The notes under the pieces are model-generated. The model made no database searches and was not told where the DNA came from. It saw only the letters and a list, made by a program, of their open reading frames with translations. Both the position numbers and the translations under genes were made by a program. A stretch of 64,000 nucleotides of DNA from Mesocentrotus franciscanus (lineage: Eukaryota; Echinodermata; Echinoidea; Camarodonta; Strongylocentrotidae), in contig CP137680.1 in the NCBI GenBank assembly GCA_037976565.1, forward strand, positions 23,536,171 through 23,600,170, in the 5' to 3' direction. Below, piece by piece: positions 12,815 to 24,700 of the stretch. Positions within the stretch are counted from its first letter, which is position 1, and every line of letters starts with the position of its first letter.

Positions 12815-12895
12815 CAGGGTCATTGACCCACCAGGAATCGAACGTGGGTCGCCGAAATGGGAGGCAAGTGCTATGACCACTATACCAAAATAATC
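12815..12895 (-). repeat. tRNA-derived sequence (SINE head or tRNA pseudogene)
   Basis: Read on the minus strand it has an A-box-like tggtatagtgg (12877-12887) and a B-box gttcgattcc (12833-12842) with tRNA spacing. The acceptor and anticodon stems pair poorly and the CCACC-type tail is duplicated (two tgggtcaa blocks). It lies exactly where the tandem array ends. More likely a SINE fragment or pseudo-tRNA than a working gene. Confidence 0.55.
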
Positions 12896-14160
12896 CACAT
12901 AGACATTACACGTGAACGGAAAATGGAATTCTCAAATCCCACTTTGCAAGTGAAATATGAGCATGATCCCGGCATCTGATCGAAAAATAAAGGGCACATT
13001 TGTGATAGCTTATTGTCTCAGCTACAACATACTCGAAGCTCAGTGAAAACGAAACTAAAACGACGGAGATATTGCTCGCGAAAGACGGGAATGTAGAATC
13101 CAGTTTTGAAAAAAAGTCAAGTCCCATAGAGAATACACGCAAAATGTGAAAAATTGACATGCCTCCTTTAATCGCAAAAATACGCCATGATGCCTTTGTC
13201 AAAAAGAAAAATTGTGTATATTGTATTTGTAGAAAATTGTCTCAGCTAAAACATATCAAAATTTGGAAGAAAATCGATCAATATTTACAGAGATACAATC
13301 AATTTTCCAAAAATATGCTGACGTCATAATATGCAAATTGAAATTTTGAGTTCGGAGGCCATTATGATGACGTCATGAGTTAATTGAGGGTCAAATGAGA
13401 CATTAAATCATATTTCCGACTTATAATCTATCCAAATATGAAAACAAATTGGGAGTTTCCATCCATTTTGAAGAGTTACAATGAATTTTGTATAGGCATG
13501 TTTTTGCCCATATATGCTATGTATTACAAGAGCTCGCGCGCACGTACATTTATCTTAAATGGACGCTCATCTTGTTATTAATGGTCATAAAGAGATAAAC
13601 ATGGTATCAAATTGTTCGAAAAAATATGGGAAATATCGTGAAAGAAAAAAAAATGGCGATTCTATGTTCTGTAATGGTGTTACGCGCGAAAACGCGCGCA
13701 TGTGCGTGTGCGCGATTTTTTTATAAAACGCTTAAAATGACCTGAAACGTATCCAAAATGATTTTGAGACGATTTAGAGCATTTTTTAATTTTGCGCGCG
13801 CGCTCACGCGCGGACATATGCATGCGCGCGCGTTTTTGACCTGAAATTGAACGGACGGATATTGACCTTGATCATGATAATTATGAATGAGAAACGAATT
13901 TCCGTTTTGGAGATATGATCATGAGTAGATTTTCAGAAAATTTTACAAAATGGCGCCTAGATGACGTCATCAGTCAAGGTCAAGGTTGAAAACCTTATTT
14001 TGCTTTGTCCATATGCCTATACATATGTGTGCCAAATTTCAAGGCATTTGATTGAGCCATTTTCAAATTATCTTGCTAACAATAAAGTGGGTGGAAATAA
14101 GAAAAATAAATAAAGAATAAATAAATAAATAAATAAAGGCAATTCTAACGAAAACATAAG
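12896..14160. other. Diverged repetitive sequence, no gene
   Basis: Contains tracts rich in gcgcgcg (13500-13850) and phrases such as gtgccaaatttcaagg that also occur near 8280. This suggests old copies of one repeat family on both sides of the array. No coding frame can be supported. Confidence 0.45.
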
Positions 14161-14196
14161 GTGGTCTGTATTATATACAGCCCACCTAATAATCAT

Positions 14197-14283
14197 TATT
14201 ATAATAATAATAAATAATACGAAAAATTTGTATAGCGCTTGTGACTTAAATGTTTCAAAGCGCTGTACACAAATCAAGATTAC
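14197..14283. repeat. SINE 3'-end fragment with ATA repeat
   Basis: An ATA/AAT run is followed by a segment (tatagcgcttgtgac ... aaagcgctgtac) with a small palindrome around agcgct. A similar piece lies at 20008-20080. Typical of the 3' part of echinoderm SINEs. Confidence 0.5.
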
Positions 14284-14464
14284 TTCAAGAAAAATCAATA
14301 TTACTAATGGAAATAACATAACATAAATTACCAAGAAAATAAAATATTGCTAACATAACTAAACAAATTAACATTACTTAAATTACCAAGAAAATCAAGC
14401 ATTACTAACATCACTAGAGAAATTAATGATAATAGCATAGTTATGTTAATTAACATAGATAATG

Positions 14465-14745
14465 ATAATGAAAGATGTATATACATAGCGCAACTACTAA
14501 ATGATCTACTGTGCTTAATACGAAGTATCGTTATTATTACCCCGGCTTTAGCTGAGCCGCCCTGATAAGGCCTTTAAGCATGCAAAGAATTTCTTCCTAC
14601 CGAGTCCCCAGTTACCTCTCCTGGGTAAAAAGCGGCAAGTGTAGATTGAAGTTTTACCAAATGATATCATATTGCAAGGATTCGAACCGCGTACATTATG
14701 ATCCACAGTTCGGGGACCTTTCCACCGGGCCACAATACACACTTC
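14465..14745 (-). mobile_element. tRNA-derived SINE
   Basis: On the minus strand it begins with a tRNA-like head: A-box-like tggcccggtgg (14722-14732) and B-box ggttcgaatcc (14678-14688). A body follows with taactggggactcggtagg and gccggggtaataataacg, and a 3' segment with agttgcgctatgtatata. This layout is that of a common echinoderm tRNA SINE family; the family recognition is from memory. Confidence 0.75.
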
Positions 14746-14769
14746 GATAATGTATTTAATCACAATAGA

Positions 14770-17280
14770 CTCCCTATAAGTGGATTATTTTTTATAGGAC
14801 AGAGTAAGTGTTCATTTTAATTAGGCTCACAAAATCAATGGCGTAGCCGCAAAAGATGGGGCACTTTCTCCTTTCCACGCAGAATTAATCTAATCTCAGA
14901 TGATCTAACTGTTGAGAAGACTTAGAGGATTATATGCCATAGATCTAACATTGGATCAACCGTAAGTGTTGGATTTAAATCTAGATGGGGTCTAGTCTCA
15001 TGTTTCATCCAAAATTAGTTAGATTTCGATTCTCGAAAATATAAGCTAAAATTGTTGTGGTTCCGTAAATTGTGATGTGATGTGTGATACGTAAAGTTTA
15101 TCTGATTACTTCAGAAAAAGAAAAAAATTGGGTGCAATTAAGCAAGTCAACAATGTTCGAATATAAGCAATCTTAACGTTAAGATAATTCAATTAAGATA
15201 AATTTGAAATCAAAATAAAGTTTTGATGTGTAATTAGTATACACGTATAATAATATGAATTATACCTGGGATGTTTACACGCAGTGCGATAGATGTGTTT
15301 GGTGGCAATAACATTGTAAATTATTAGTTTTATCAACAAATGGGATTCTAATGATAATCATAATAATCATAAAATATCTAACATGATGACGAATGAAATA
15401 TTTACGTTTATTTTCATAATTTAGGAAATTGAATGAAATAGGGGTTGGCGAGATGCATTTTCAAATATGGATTTTAAAAGTATAAAAAAAAAAAAATAAT
15501 GCCATTTGTGAATACAGTTCGATTAATACCATAAACATGTAGGTCGTCTACATGGTAACAATTATATACAACAGTAGTACAACATAATATGGAAGGTCAC
15601 AAGAAAACACATAGCCCTATAGATCTGCATGGTTCCCCTCCTTTTTTTTCTCCCTCACTGTGATTTTTTTTTTATCCCATTCTGTATTTCAGTCATTATC
15701 ATACAGGCCTACTTTATTCAAAGTTAAGCTCATACATGTATTTATCACAATAAACTGTTACCGTAAAAATCAGAACAAAACGTAAAGTTTATGTGCATGG
15801 CTAGTTCTTTTTTATTTTATGTTAAATTCGTGAGCAAAAGTTTGAAATAACTAACCTTTTTCAATCCTCGTCTGAATAAAACGTGCAGGAAAAATATCAT
15901 AGGATTTCCCACGAAATCAATCGAACCAGGCTTTAAGAACGCGTACTTCTTTCGAAATTATTCTTCATAATGATATTCTGACATTCCAAATCAGAAGTCG
16001 ACTATCATTCATGTATTGCCTATTCATCCAAGACGCTGTCATCGCTTCGACCCGATCCGCTTAATTTATCACGACACGTCATTCACCATGGCAATACAGA
16101 AACCTTAGCCGTTTTCCACTAAAAAAAAAATCTCGTATTCTTTTTGGCGCCAAAAATGACATTGGAAAAAGTACGAGTGTGTTATGACTCAAAAGGCAGA
16201 CGACTATTGATGCCGAACTTGTTTAAAGTGTAACCGATCACCGATAATAATGTCTATATCGGATAAAATTTGCGATGACGTCCTGATGGTAGCTCAGTTA
16301 TAAATAACAGCCGACTAACGCTCGTTTCACTCGAGTAGCTTTCTATTCTCCAATCATTCATCGGATAGGTATACTAGATAGAATACAAACCAACATTGAT
16401 ATCAGGACCGGAAGTGGGTTGGTGGGTAGAACAAACAAAAGTGCGCCATGGAGATTAAAAGTGCCCTCCGAAAGTGAAAAATATGCCCCTCCCTCGTTGT
16501 TTTTGCCATTTGTGTTATTTCTCCTCAGCTTTGAGTCTAACATTTGACAGCGTTAGTGCATTATATTTACCCATTGACGTTTGATATATATAAATTATCT
16601 GTAGGTTGATTGCGCTGATTATTTTCAAACATCGTAAAATCGAGAAATCTGATCAAAACAGATGATGCCAGATGCCCTTTCATGTACATGTACTTCCTAA
16701 AATATTATTATTCAACGTCCTTTTCATTTCCTTTTGATTTTCTTTCACAAAGAATGCCATGGTCCCTAGATAAACATTAGGTCCAGTAGTATGAGATTTT
16801 AGAAGTATATATATATTTTTTTTTTCTTCTTTTCATTGACACCAGCGCCATCTCACCTGACCTTTTTTGACGTATTTTCCACTCATCATTGTTTCCTCTT
16901 TTCAATTGCATATAAAGGAGCGTTAAATATATCGGTCCGTACACTATATTTCTTTTCAAAGAACGCATTCACACTTATTCTATTTTACCCTACATGTGTG
17001 TACGTGCTCCCGATTTGTTTTCAGTACATTTGACACCCATGGTGTGTGTGTTTTGTTTTTTTTAAGGGGGGATTTTTCATTAATTTCACGTTCACTATAT
17101 GTACTGCATTATCAAGAATATGATTTTCTTTTTGCAAACAAACTTAATATTTTAGCAACTCGCTTACATATTTACTTTACTCATTCTTTACTCACGATGC
17201 CGTCATATGAAGAAAACAGGGTCACGTGTTCAGCATCATTTCGTAAGAATTCAACGCATTTACACTTCACTGAATCCAAG
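14770..17280. other. Intergenic stretch, nothing recognised
   Basis: About 2.5 kb of AT-rich sequence. ORFs are short, unsupported by splice sites and without familiar motifs. It includes scattered short homopolymers only. Confidence 0.5.
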
Positions 17281-17329
17281 AATCTTTCTCTCCCTCCCTC
17301 TCTCTCTCCCTCTCACTGTATCACATTTC

Positions 17330-17835
17330 ACGTGGATGATTCAGGCATTATCACCATCATCATCGACATCATCAATATAACCACCATCATCAATTTAACC
17401 ACCATCATCACCATCAATATAATCACAATCACCAACATCATCATCAATATAATCACCATAACCATCACAATCATCACCATCATCATCAACTTAATCACCA
17501 TCAGCATCATCATTTTCATCAATATAATCACCATCACCATCAATACAATCACCATTGCCATCATCAATACAATCACCATCACAATCATCATCATTTTCGT
17601 TATCAATATAATCACCATCAACATCATCACCAATATAATCACCATCAACATCATCATTTTCATCAATATAATCACCATCAACATCATCATTTTCATCAAT
17701 ATAATCACCATCATCATCATCCTCATCATCAATACAATCACCATCATCATCATCATTATCAATACAATCACAATCACCATCATCATCAGTGTTATATTCA
17801 TCATTGTCATTATCGCTATCACTATCATTACTTGA
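17330..17835. repeat. ATC / ATCACC microsatellite of about 500 bp
   Basis: Degenerate runs of atc, atcaccatca and aatataatcaccatc. Because there are few stops in any frame, it produces long ORFs on both strands (Ile/Thr-rich on plus; Met/Val-rich and Asp/Asn-rich on minus). None has features of a gene. Confidence 0.95.
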
Positions 17836-17839
17836 CATC

Positions 17840-18427
17840 TACAATGAAAACCGATTTTGAACGTATTTCCTCAATAAATACAATAAAAAATATATAGCAT
17901 GAAATAAAATGATACAAAATATAGAAATAAAATATCATAACAATTAATTTATTGAATATATTTCAATATAACATGTATGTACAAATCATAAGAATTGTGA
18001 TAGACTAATACAAAGTATTACTCCATCAATAGTTCGTATGACTAGCAAATAAACGTTGTTAAATGCTCAACAAATGCTAAACAAATAATTTGAGTTTAAA
18101 ATACAAACCAGGTGAAATTTTAAATATTTTTTAGCCAAGTGGTAGTTCCCAAATTATGGTTTGTTACCACATGATCTCCAATGCCAAAATGTCTGATCAT
18201 CCAGCTCGAGTTTGGGAGTATTAAGCATTTCTCGTGTCAAAATTACATCTCATGGAAACCCTTCTGGCTAAAAATAAAATGAGATAAATATGTCAGCGCC
18301 CTTTCTATATTTCGTAAAATTTAAAATGGTTCCTCATGGACTGTGATCTGTACATCTTGTATTCTAGCCCAGCTACAGAAGCCATGATGATTTCATCATC
18401 CAGCAACCGGTGTGTTTTTGTTTTGCT
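17840..18427. other. Flank downstream of SDAD1, nothing recognised
   Basis: AT-rich intergenic sequence between the ATC repeat and the presumed 3' end of SDAD1. Confidence 0.5.
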
Positions 18428-18433
18428 TTTATT
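18428..18433 (-). terminator. Possible polyadenylation signal of SDAD1
   Basis: AATAAA on the minus strand about 240 bp after the SDAD1 stop codon. Position is plausible but not confirmed. Confidence 0.4.
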
Positions 18434-18674
18434 TCCTTATTATTATAAAACGGAAACAAGCACGGGAGGATTCTTCACTCCGGACTCCAGTCTTGGGGTC
18501 TCTGTTTCACTTTCCGAAGCTTGTGAAACCTGCAACATTATCCTCCGCACCTTCTACAAGCAGCACTTGTTATCCCCCTTGTTTATCCTCCATTGTTGGG
18601 AAGACTGCTGATTGCTTCAGGAGCACTCCATGTCATCCCATGTGTCCTTCCATCAAACCTTCTTGTCACATTCA

Positions 18675-18725
18675 TCAGTATTTCCCCTTCTTAGATTTTT
18701 TCAAGAGGGAGTCTCTGAGAGCAAC
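18675..18725 (-). CDS. SDAD1: SDAD1 exon 17 (terminal)
   Basis: 16 codons ([16 protein letters not shown]) and TGA. Matches the usual SDAD1 ending of RD.LLKK followed by basic residues. Acceptor tattttcag. Confidence 0.93.
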   Translation of the reverse strand, partial: VALRDSLLKKSKKGKY

Positions 18726-21700
18726 CTGAAAATAGAACAAAAATTGGGTACACTGATCAAGATTTGATTCCAAAGAGACAAAAGAACAGGGGGAAAATGA
18801 GGGAGGGGGTAATAGACCAGTTCATGGGTAGCACATGTCCCAAATGACCCCGAATATCTACAGATCTTCAAAACATGAAGAGGTCCCAATTTGTACATTT
18901 TGAAATAATCACTCCTACAGCAATGGAGGTGCTACATAAATAGCCTTTGTTTCCCCTTTTCAAAGAATACTTCCACCTGTGTATCATGGAGTGCACTGCT
19001 TGTGCATAAATGAATAATGATTACATAACTTTCATGAGCACGTATCAAGTATTTTGTCTCCGTGTATTTCATAATTTGGTCTGCAATGACCTTTATCTGC
19101 TCATGCTCAGACTGCATCTATGAACTGATTTATTCATCTGTACAGAACCAGAAGGGTGTTAATTCTATGTAACAAGTACATGAATTATTGCCTTTCTGGC
19201 TCCAAGCAGATGAATTATTATAGGAGCAAAGTAAAGACAATGGGAGACTAATAAGGGCGCTAGGCAATATATCTAGTTTCACCAGATTTTTATCTAGAAA
19301 CTGGTAAATAAATTAGAGATGGTTCTTGATATCAGATTTGATCAATACCAAATATCTATTTCAGAAAGTATAGACAAAATACAGTTTCAGAACTCATTTC
19401 AATACACAGGTATTTTCAGTGAAAACTGCAGATAAATAGTTCTGATATAACAAGATACCTGGGGGTGTTTCACAAAGACTAAGATCGACTTTAAGTTGGA
19501 CTTAACTATGACAGGCCATTCATGCCATTGGTTGCTCTCACCATTATGATCTTTAGATAATATTTTTTCCTTCCATAATGAATTATCAAAAATGTAAATT
19601 CTGTAGACCTTGATTTGTACGTCCCTTGAGAGACCAATGCCAGTAAATGGTGAGAGCAAACAGTGGCATGAACGGCCTGCCATAGTTAAGTCCAACTTAA
19701 AGTCGATCTTGGTCTTTGTGAAACACCCCCAGATATAACAAGGAAATTTTTATGGTTCCAATATCCTTGTTATAACAAATTTCCACTGCAATTTTTCACA
19801 TTTATAATGTGATTGTTATGATAAGGGAACACTTTTAAAAAATGAACTTACATTTGTACGAAAAAACATGTATGAGCTCCTATGAAACTGATTTACATTT
19901 AAAAGACAGAATTGACAAGTGTGAAACACAAGTGTGAATACAAAGAGAAAGAGAATTTGATGAGGAGAAACAAAAGGGTGGACAAATTTAAGGACAGCAT
20001 GAACTAATAATAATAGTCACATTTGTATAGTGCTTAAAACTATGTTTTTAAGCACTTTACATTGTGATTATTATTACCCTGGATGTTGGATTGAATTACT
20101 ATTTACCTGTTTTTCTCTGAAGGATCGTTTGTGCTTGGACTTGATGTCAAATTTCTGTTTCATCATCATGAATGGTTTGTTCTTTCTCTTCTGTTTGTTT
20201 GTAGTGCTTGAATGAGGGTTCATCTTCTGCCTCTTGCTGCCAAACTTTTCTCGTCCTTCACGTCCAGCCTGAAAAACAGGAGAAAGAAAAAGAAATTTAA
20301 AAATTGTATAAATCATTTTTTATTAAGTCAGTAAGCTCTCTTAGACTGCGCTCTTCTTTCACATCCAGCCTGAAACTCAGGAACAAGAGAAAAAAAATTT
20401 GAAGTTGTTTATATCATTTAGTCTCTACTAATTCAGGAGAAGGAGAACCCCCCCCCCAAAAAAAAAAAATGACATCCATTGCCTCTCATATGGAATAAGG
20501 GCAGTCTTAGTACACTGGTGTTGTGAGTTCCTTCCCATGCAACCTAAAACTCAGGAGAAGGAAGTAAAGCCAGAAGAAAGATTTTGTTTGTTTAGATGTA
20601 ACAATTTCAGGTCTGGTAGCAAATAGGATATTGTAGGATGCTGAATAGAGAATAATCAACAGATATATTTTGAGGGAGTGGGTGTAGCAGTACGTTCACT
20701 TGTTCAGCCTCTGTCTTCGCCTACAACCCTTGAAAGTTTATTAAGGGTAATTTCACCCCTCTTTCTGTTCTTTTTCTTTGTACATTTCACAAGGTTATGG
20801 TAGAAATGCACATGTACCAAAAGGATTTCTTCTACCATTATTATTATTGTTATAATCAAAACAATCAAATTCTTGAACAATCAAAACTAGTATTTCCTTT
20901 CCAACAGCACATAACACAATTGCAATTACTTTTTTTTTTAATTGACAGAAGGCCGTTTCAATGGCCTTGTCCGTCAAATTTTGAATTATAGGAACATTAC
21001 ATCTAGTGCTGTAGCCGAACCGCCGAACCGAACGGAAGTTCGCCGAACATGGCACTTCCGAACCGAGCCGAACCGAACCGAACACAAAGGCCTGGGGGGT
21101 GTTTCACTAAAGCCCTAAAATCCCTAAAAGATCTTAAAACTGATATGGATCACACTCTATCTTAAAATCGATTTTTAAGGCTAAAATCGATCTTAAAATC
21201 GATCCGATCGATTTTAAGGGCCTAAAATCGATTTCGATTTTAGGAGCTGTTTCATCAAATAAATAAAATCGATTTTAGCCTTAAAATCGATTTTAAGTTA
21301 GAGTGTGATCCATATCAATTTTAAGATCGATTTTAGCCTTAAAAATCGATTTTAAGATAGAGTGTGATCCATATCAGTTTTAAGATCAATGTTATTCTTA
21401 TTCATTCGATTATTGATATGCTATGTTAAGCATATCAATATGTCCTGATTGGCTGTACAGGCGTAAGTTTCAACTTCAATTTGATTATGCATCGGAAATG
21501 GAGAATTCTGTTCAAAATTAATGGCAATTTTTAGGCAATGATTTTTTTTTTTTGGGGAGGAACAAGTCTTTGTGCAAAAATTAATAAATAAACACTAACT
21601 TATAAGAAAAAAGCATTGCTATAGGATATTTCAATACTCATCATCAAACAAACACACCATCATTGAATCACATCATTGTCCTTTATGATCATTTCATAAT

Positions 21701-24700
21701 TACCAGCATACAATCTCATCCATTCATTTTTTGCCTCCCCCTTTAACTTGTTAAATGACAAACAATACATTGTTTACATACAAAATAAAATTAACAAAGA
21801 TTGAAAAGCTTCAATGTTTTATCAATATGCTTATGCTTTAATGAATGAAATCTACATTTTGTAAATGATGACCATAGCAAATACATTCAAGGGATACAAT
21901 AACATTTGAAATTACACAAATGAAAGTGCTATTAAAGTGACAGCCAGTTGTTTAAAGTATTGCAGCTGATATCTGCCACTGTCTAGTCAAGGTATCTTTT
22001 TGGATATTAAAAGAGTAATATTTGTCACAAGGATTGCTGTTACTCATATGGTTGTTAATCTAAAGGTGACATACATTGTCATGTAAGGTCATGCAGTCGG
22101 TGAGAATGTGTTTTTCTTGATACAATAGTTTGTCTATATGACATTAATCATCAATACTTTTCTATCAGCTTTGAAAAAATTCTAAGGACAACATAAGTCA
22201 GAGTTAATATGTTTTCTGCAGGACAAATCTGTTTTCACTGCAATCACAATGTTCTGCTGTTTCTTTTGTACTCTTTATTGTGCAATTGCTGCAATAACAC
22301 TTTAGGCATCAACAGGTAATTATCGATACATAGTCATGCCAGAAGTTCCTCTAGGAAGAGTTCCAAATAGGCCATCAAATTGGTTCACTGCTGCTCAGAT
22401 GAATTGCTAATTTGAAATTTTCAATTTGATATTTTAAGATTTATCTATTTATGAACAGAATTATCTGTGTAATGTGAGTTTGGTAACAATAACCTCCATG
22501 ACAGAATCATAGCTTCTAGATCAGCAACAACACTTTAATGAAATATCTCGAAAGTGCAGGCCTAAATTGCAGAGCTAACTTAGTATGGATTATAACTTCG
22601 GTTTTATCCTCCAACTGTAACTAGTTCTTTTTCTTTTCTTCCGCAAGATTCTAAAATTCTGTGTAAAATACAGGAAATCTTGGAAGTATCATTGAAAATT
22701 TTAATTCCTTTAACATATTATATGATAACATCTTATCAAACCAAAAATCTCATACTCGATGGCAAATTTTAGTACTTTTAATGAAGCATTTTTAATAGCT
22801 TCAGAGGAATTAATTTGTAAATCTTATTTTACAAGAAGCAGTGGTTGTAAGAGAAAGCGACCAGTCCATGATACCGAGATCTGTATCTCATTGTGGTCCT
22901 CTTGCTTAAAGCTGGAAAAGGGAGCTTGTATCTGTAGGCTGGCTGATGTTCCATATGAAGCATAAGGATGCAGGTTATTCAGGCTCTGCAGTCTAGAATC
23001 GGAATTTAAATGTATGTAATAAATGAATCAATTAATAAATACTAGTGTATTTTTTCAATCTATCTACAACTTTTGTATTCATGATTATGTCAAATACTTT
23101 GATTGCAAAATAGATAAGTAGAAGAATAAAAATAATCTTTAAAAATGTTGAGACAAAAGCAGTTTTAATTACAAAAGATAGATAATTGTTTGCTTTGGAG
23201 AAAAAAATCCTTTCATAACCATTTGTGTACGTTTTATACAGCAGAATGGGTAAGATGGGTATTAGACTTCTTACAAGGATTATGAAAAATGTACTGACTT
23301 ATGTCTTTTCATTTGTAATGACTGCTGTAGGGGTATGGTAACAATAACAGACACAGAACATACTGATAAGATCAATTATGGTAACTGATACTGCTTACCT
23401 TTTCCACTTGAAGAGATGGACAATAACTTAAGAATGAAAATCTAGATGTCATGAATTAGCAGTACATGTAGATGCCGTAGCTCTTTATTTTTTCCACCTA
23501 AGATTTAAAACAGAGATACATATATATGTCATGAAGAGCGCAAATATATTTTTCAGAAAAATAAATGTCACTGTATCTAATGTGTTCAACAGTAGATTTT
23601 CATCAGTGATTCTAATTGTGATTTAGATGTATTTGGTCCCACACATTGTTACCAACCACATTAAAGGTTTTAGACATTTGCAAGATTGACTATGCAGTCT
23701 AATGTTGATCTCGGATACCCTGCTCTTGAACCAAGCACTGTTGTACACAGAATTAATGAACATTCCCTGTCGTGAATAAAAGAGAAAGAGATACCTTAAC
23801 TGGTATATAACAAACAGAGCAGCTTACATCATACATATGCTCATTACAGTTTGTTCAATCACATCTTTATACATTAATTCCTGCCCTATTCTTTGTACAA
23901 TATTTATCAGTCTGGCTGATGTAGTAATTTATCTATGATTTAGACCTGTCATGGTTAACTTCCCCTTACATTAAATTACCAGTTTGTGATTGTACATAGA
24001 AAATGTGAAGAAATCCAGGACCTTAACCCTATAATCATGTATAAAAATCAAGATTACACACTCAACAACAAAATAGTAATTATATGTAGGTCTAGAAGAA
24101 CCAAAAGAAAACCTTACCTTTGTTTGTAAATATTGGTGTACAAGGATCTATAGCTGTCACCTAGACATTGAGCTTGAGTCCATTCTGCATATCCAAACCC
24201 TTTCCTTGAGCCTTGAGTCCGAGGTAGGATGAGAAGCAAGTCCAAGACTGTGAAGCCATGGCAGGAGAGAACTATTGAGTCTTGGACCAAAGGTCCATTC
24301 GGTGGATACGACTCGAGGACCATTCCATCTCTGAGTCTGAGTCTGTCAAAAGAAAAATGAAATTAAGAAAAAATTATTAATATAGAGGTCTAGATCTAGA
24401 GGGTCTAGGGCTCTAGGCCTAGACTAGGTCTATGACTCTAGAGCTTCATAGTTTTAATACGTGTGCGTAGAAAGAAAAATCTAGACCCTATTAGATCTAC
24501 ATACAATTCTACATCTAGTCTACTATTCTAGTCTAGAATCCAACTTGTTACTGTTACTAGTGTTAGGTACAGACAAGACCTATAGGCTATACTCCTGTTA
24601 ATTTAGATCTTACAAAATACAGTAGACGTAGTCTAGATCTAGATTTTACTTTCCCGCTCCACTTCCAGGACTAGTTCTAGTCCTGTAGTCCGTACAAAGC

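Larger units (their letters stand above)
8164..14192. mobile_element. Candidate large element with TAGGTGGGCTGT ends
   Basis: The left end reads taggtgggctgt at 8164-8175. The right end, at 14161-14192, is a small hairpin whose outer arm reads acagcccaccta, the inverse of the left end. Both ends carry TA at the edge, as Tc1/mariner-like insertions would. The interior just inside each end shares degenerate motifs such as gtgtgccaaatttc and ...atactctatccaa.... The tandem array lies in the middle. The outer limits could be coincidental repeats of a common short element, so this is a hypothesis. Confidence 0.35.

Noticed and set aside
12815..12895. Functional tRNA gene
   Set aside because: A and B boxes are present but the acceptor and anticodon stems do not pair well and part of the 3' end is duplicated.
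16996..17838. Long ORFs on both strands (279, 166 and 115 codons) across the ATC repeat
   Set aside because: Composition is wholly set by the ATC/ATCACC microsatellite, no splice or start context, and frames on both strands are equally open.
24114..24323. 69-codon minus-strand ORF that looks vaguely protein-like
   Set aside because: No known motif, lies inside a transposon next to the CTAG-rich tract, and repeats the word gactca many times.
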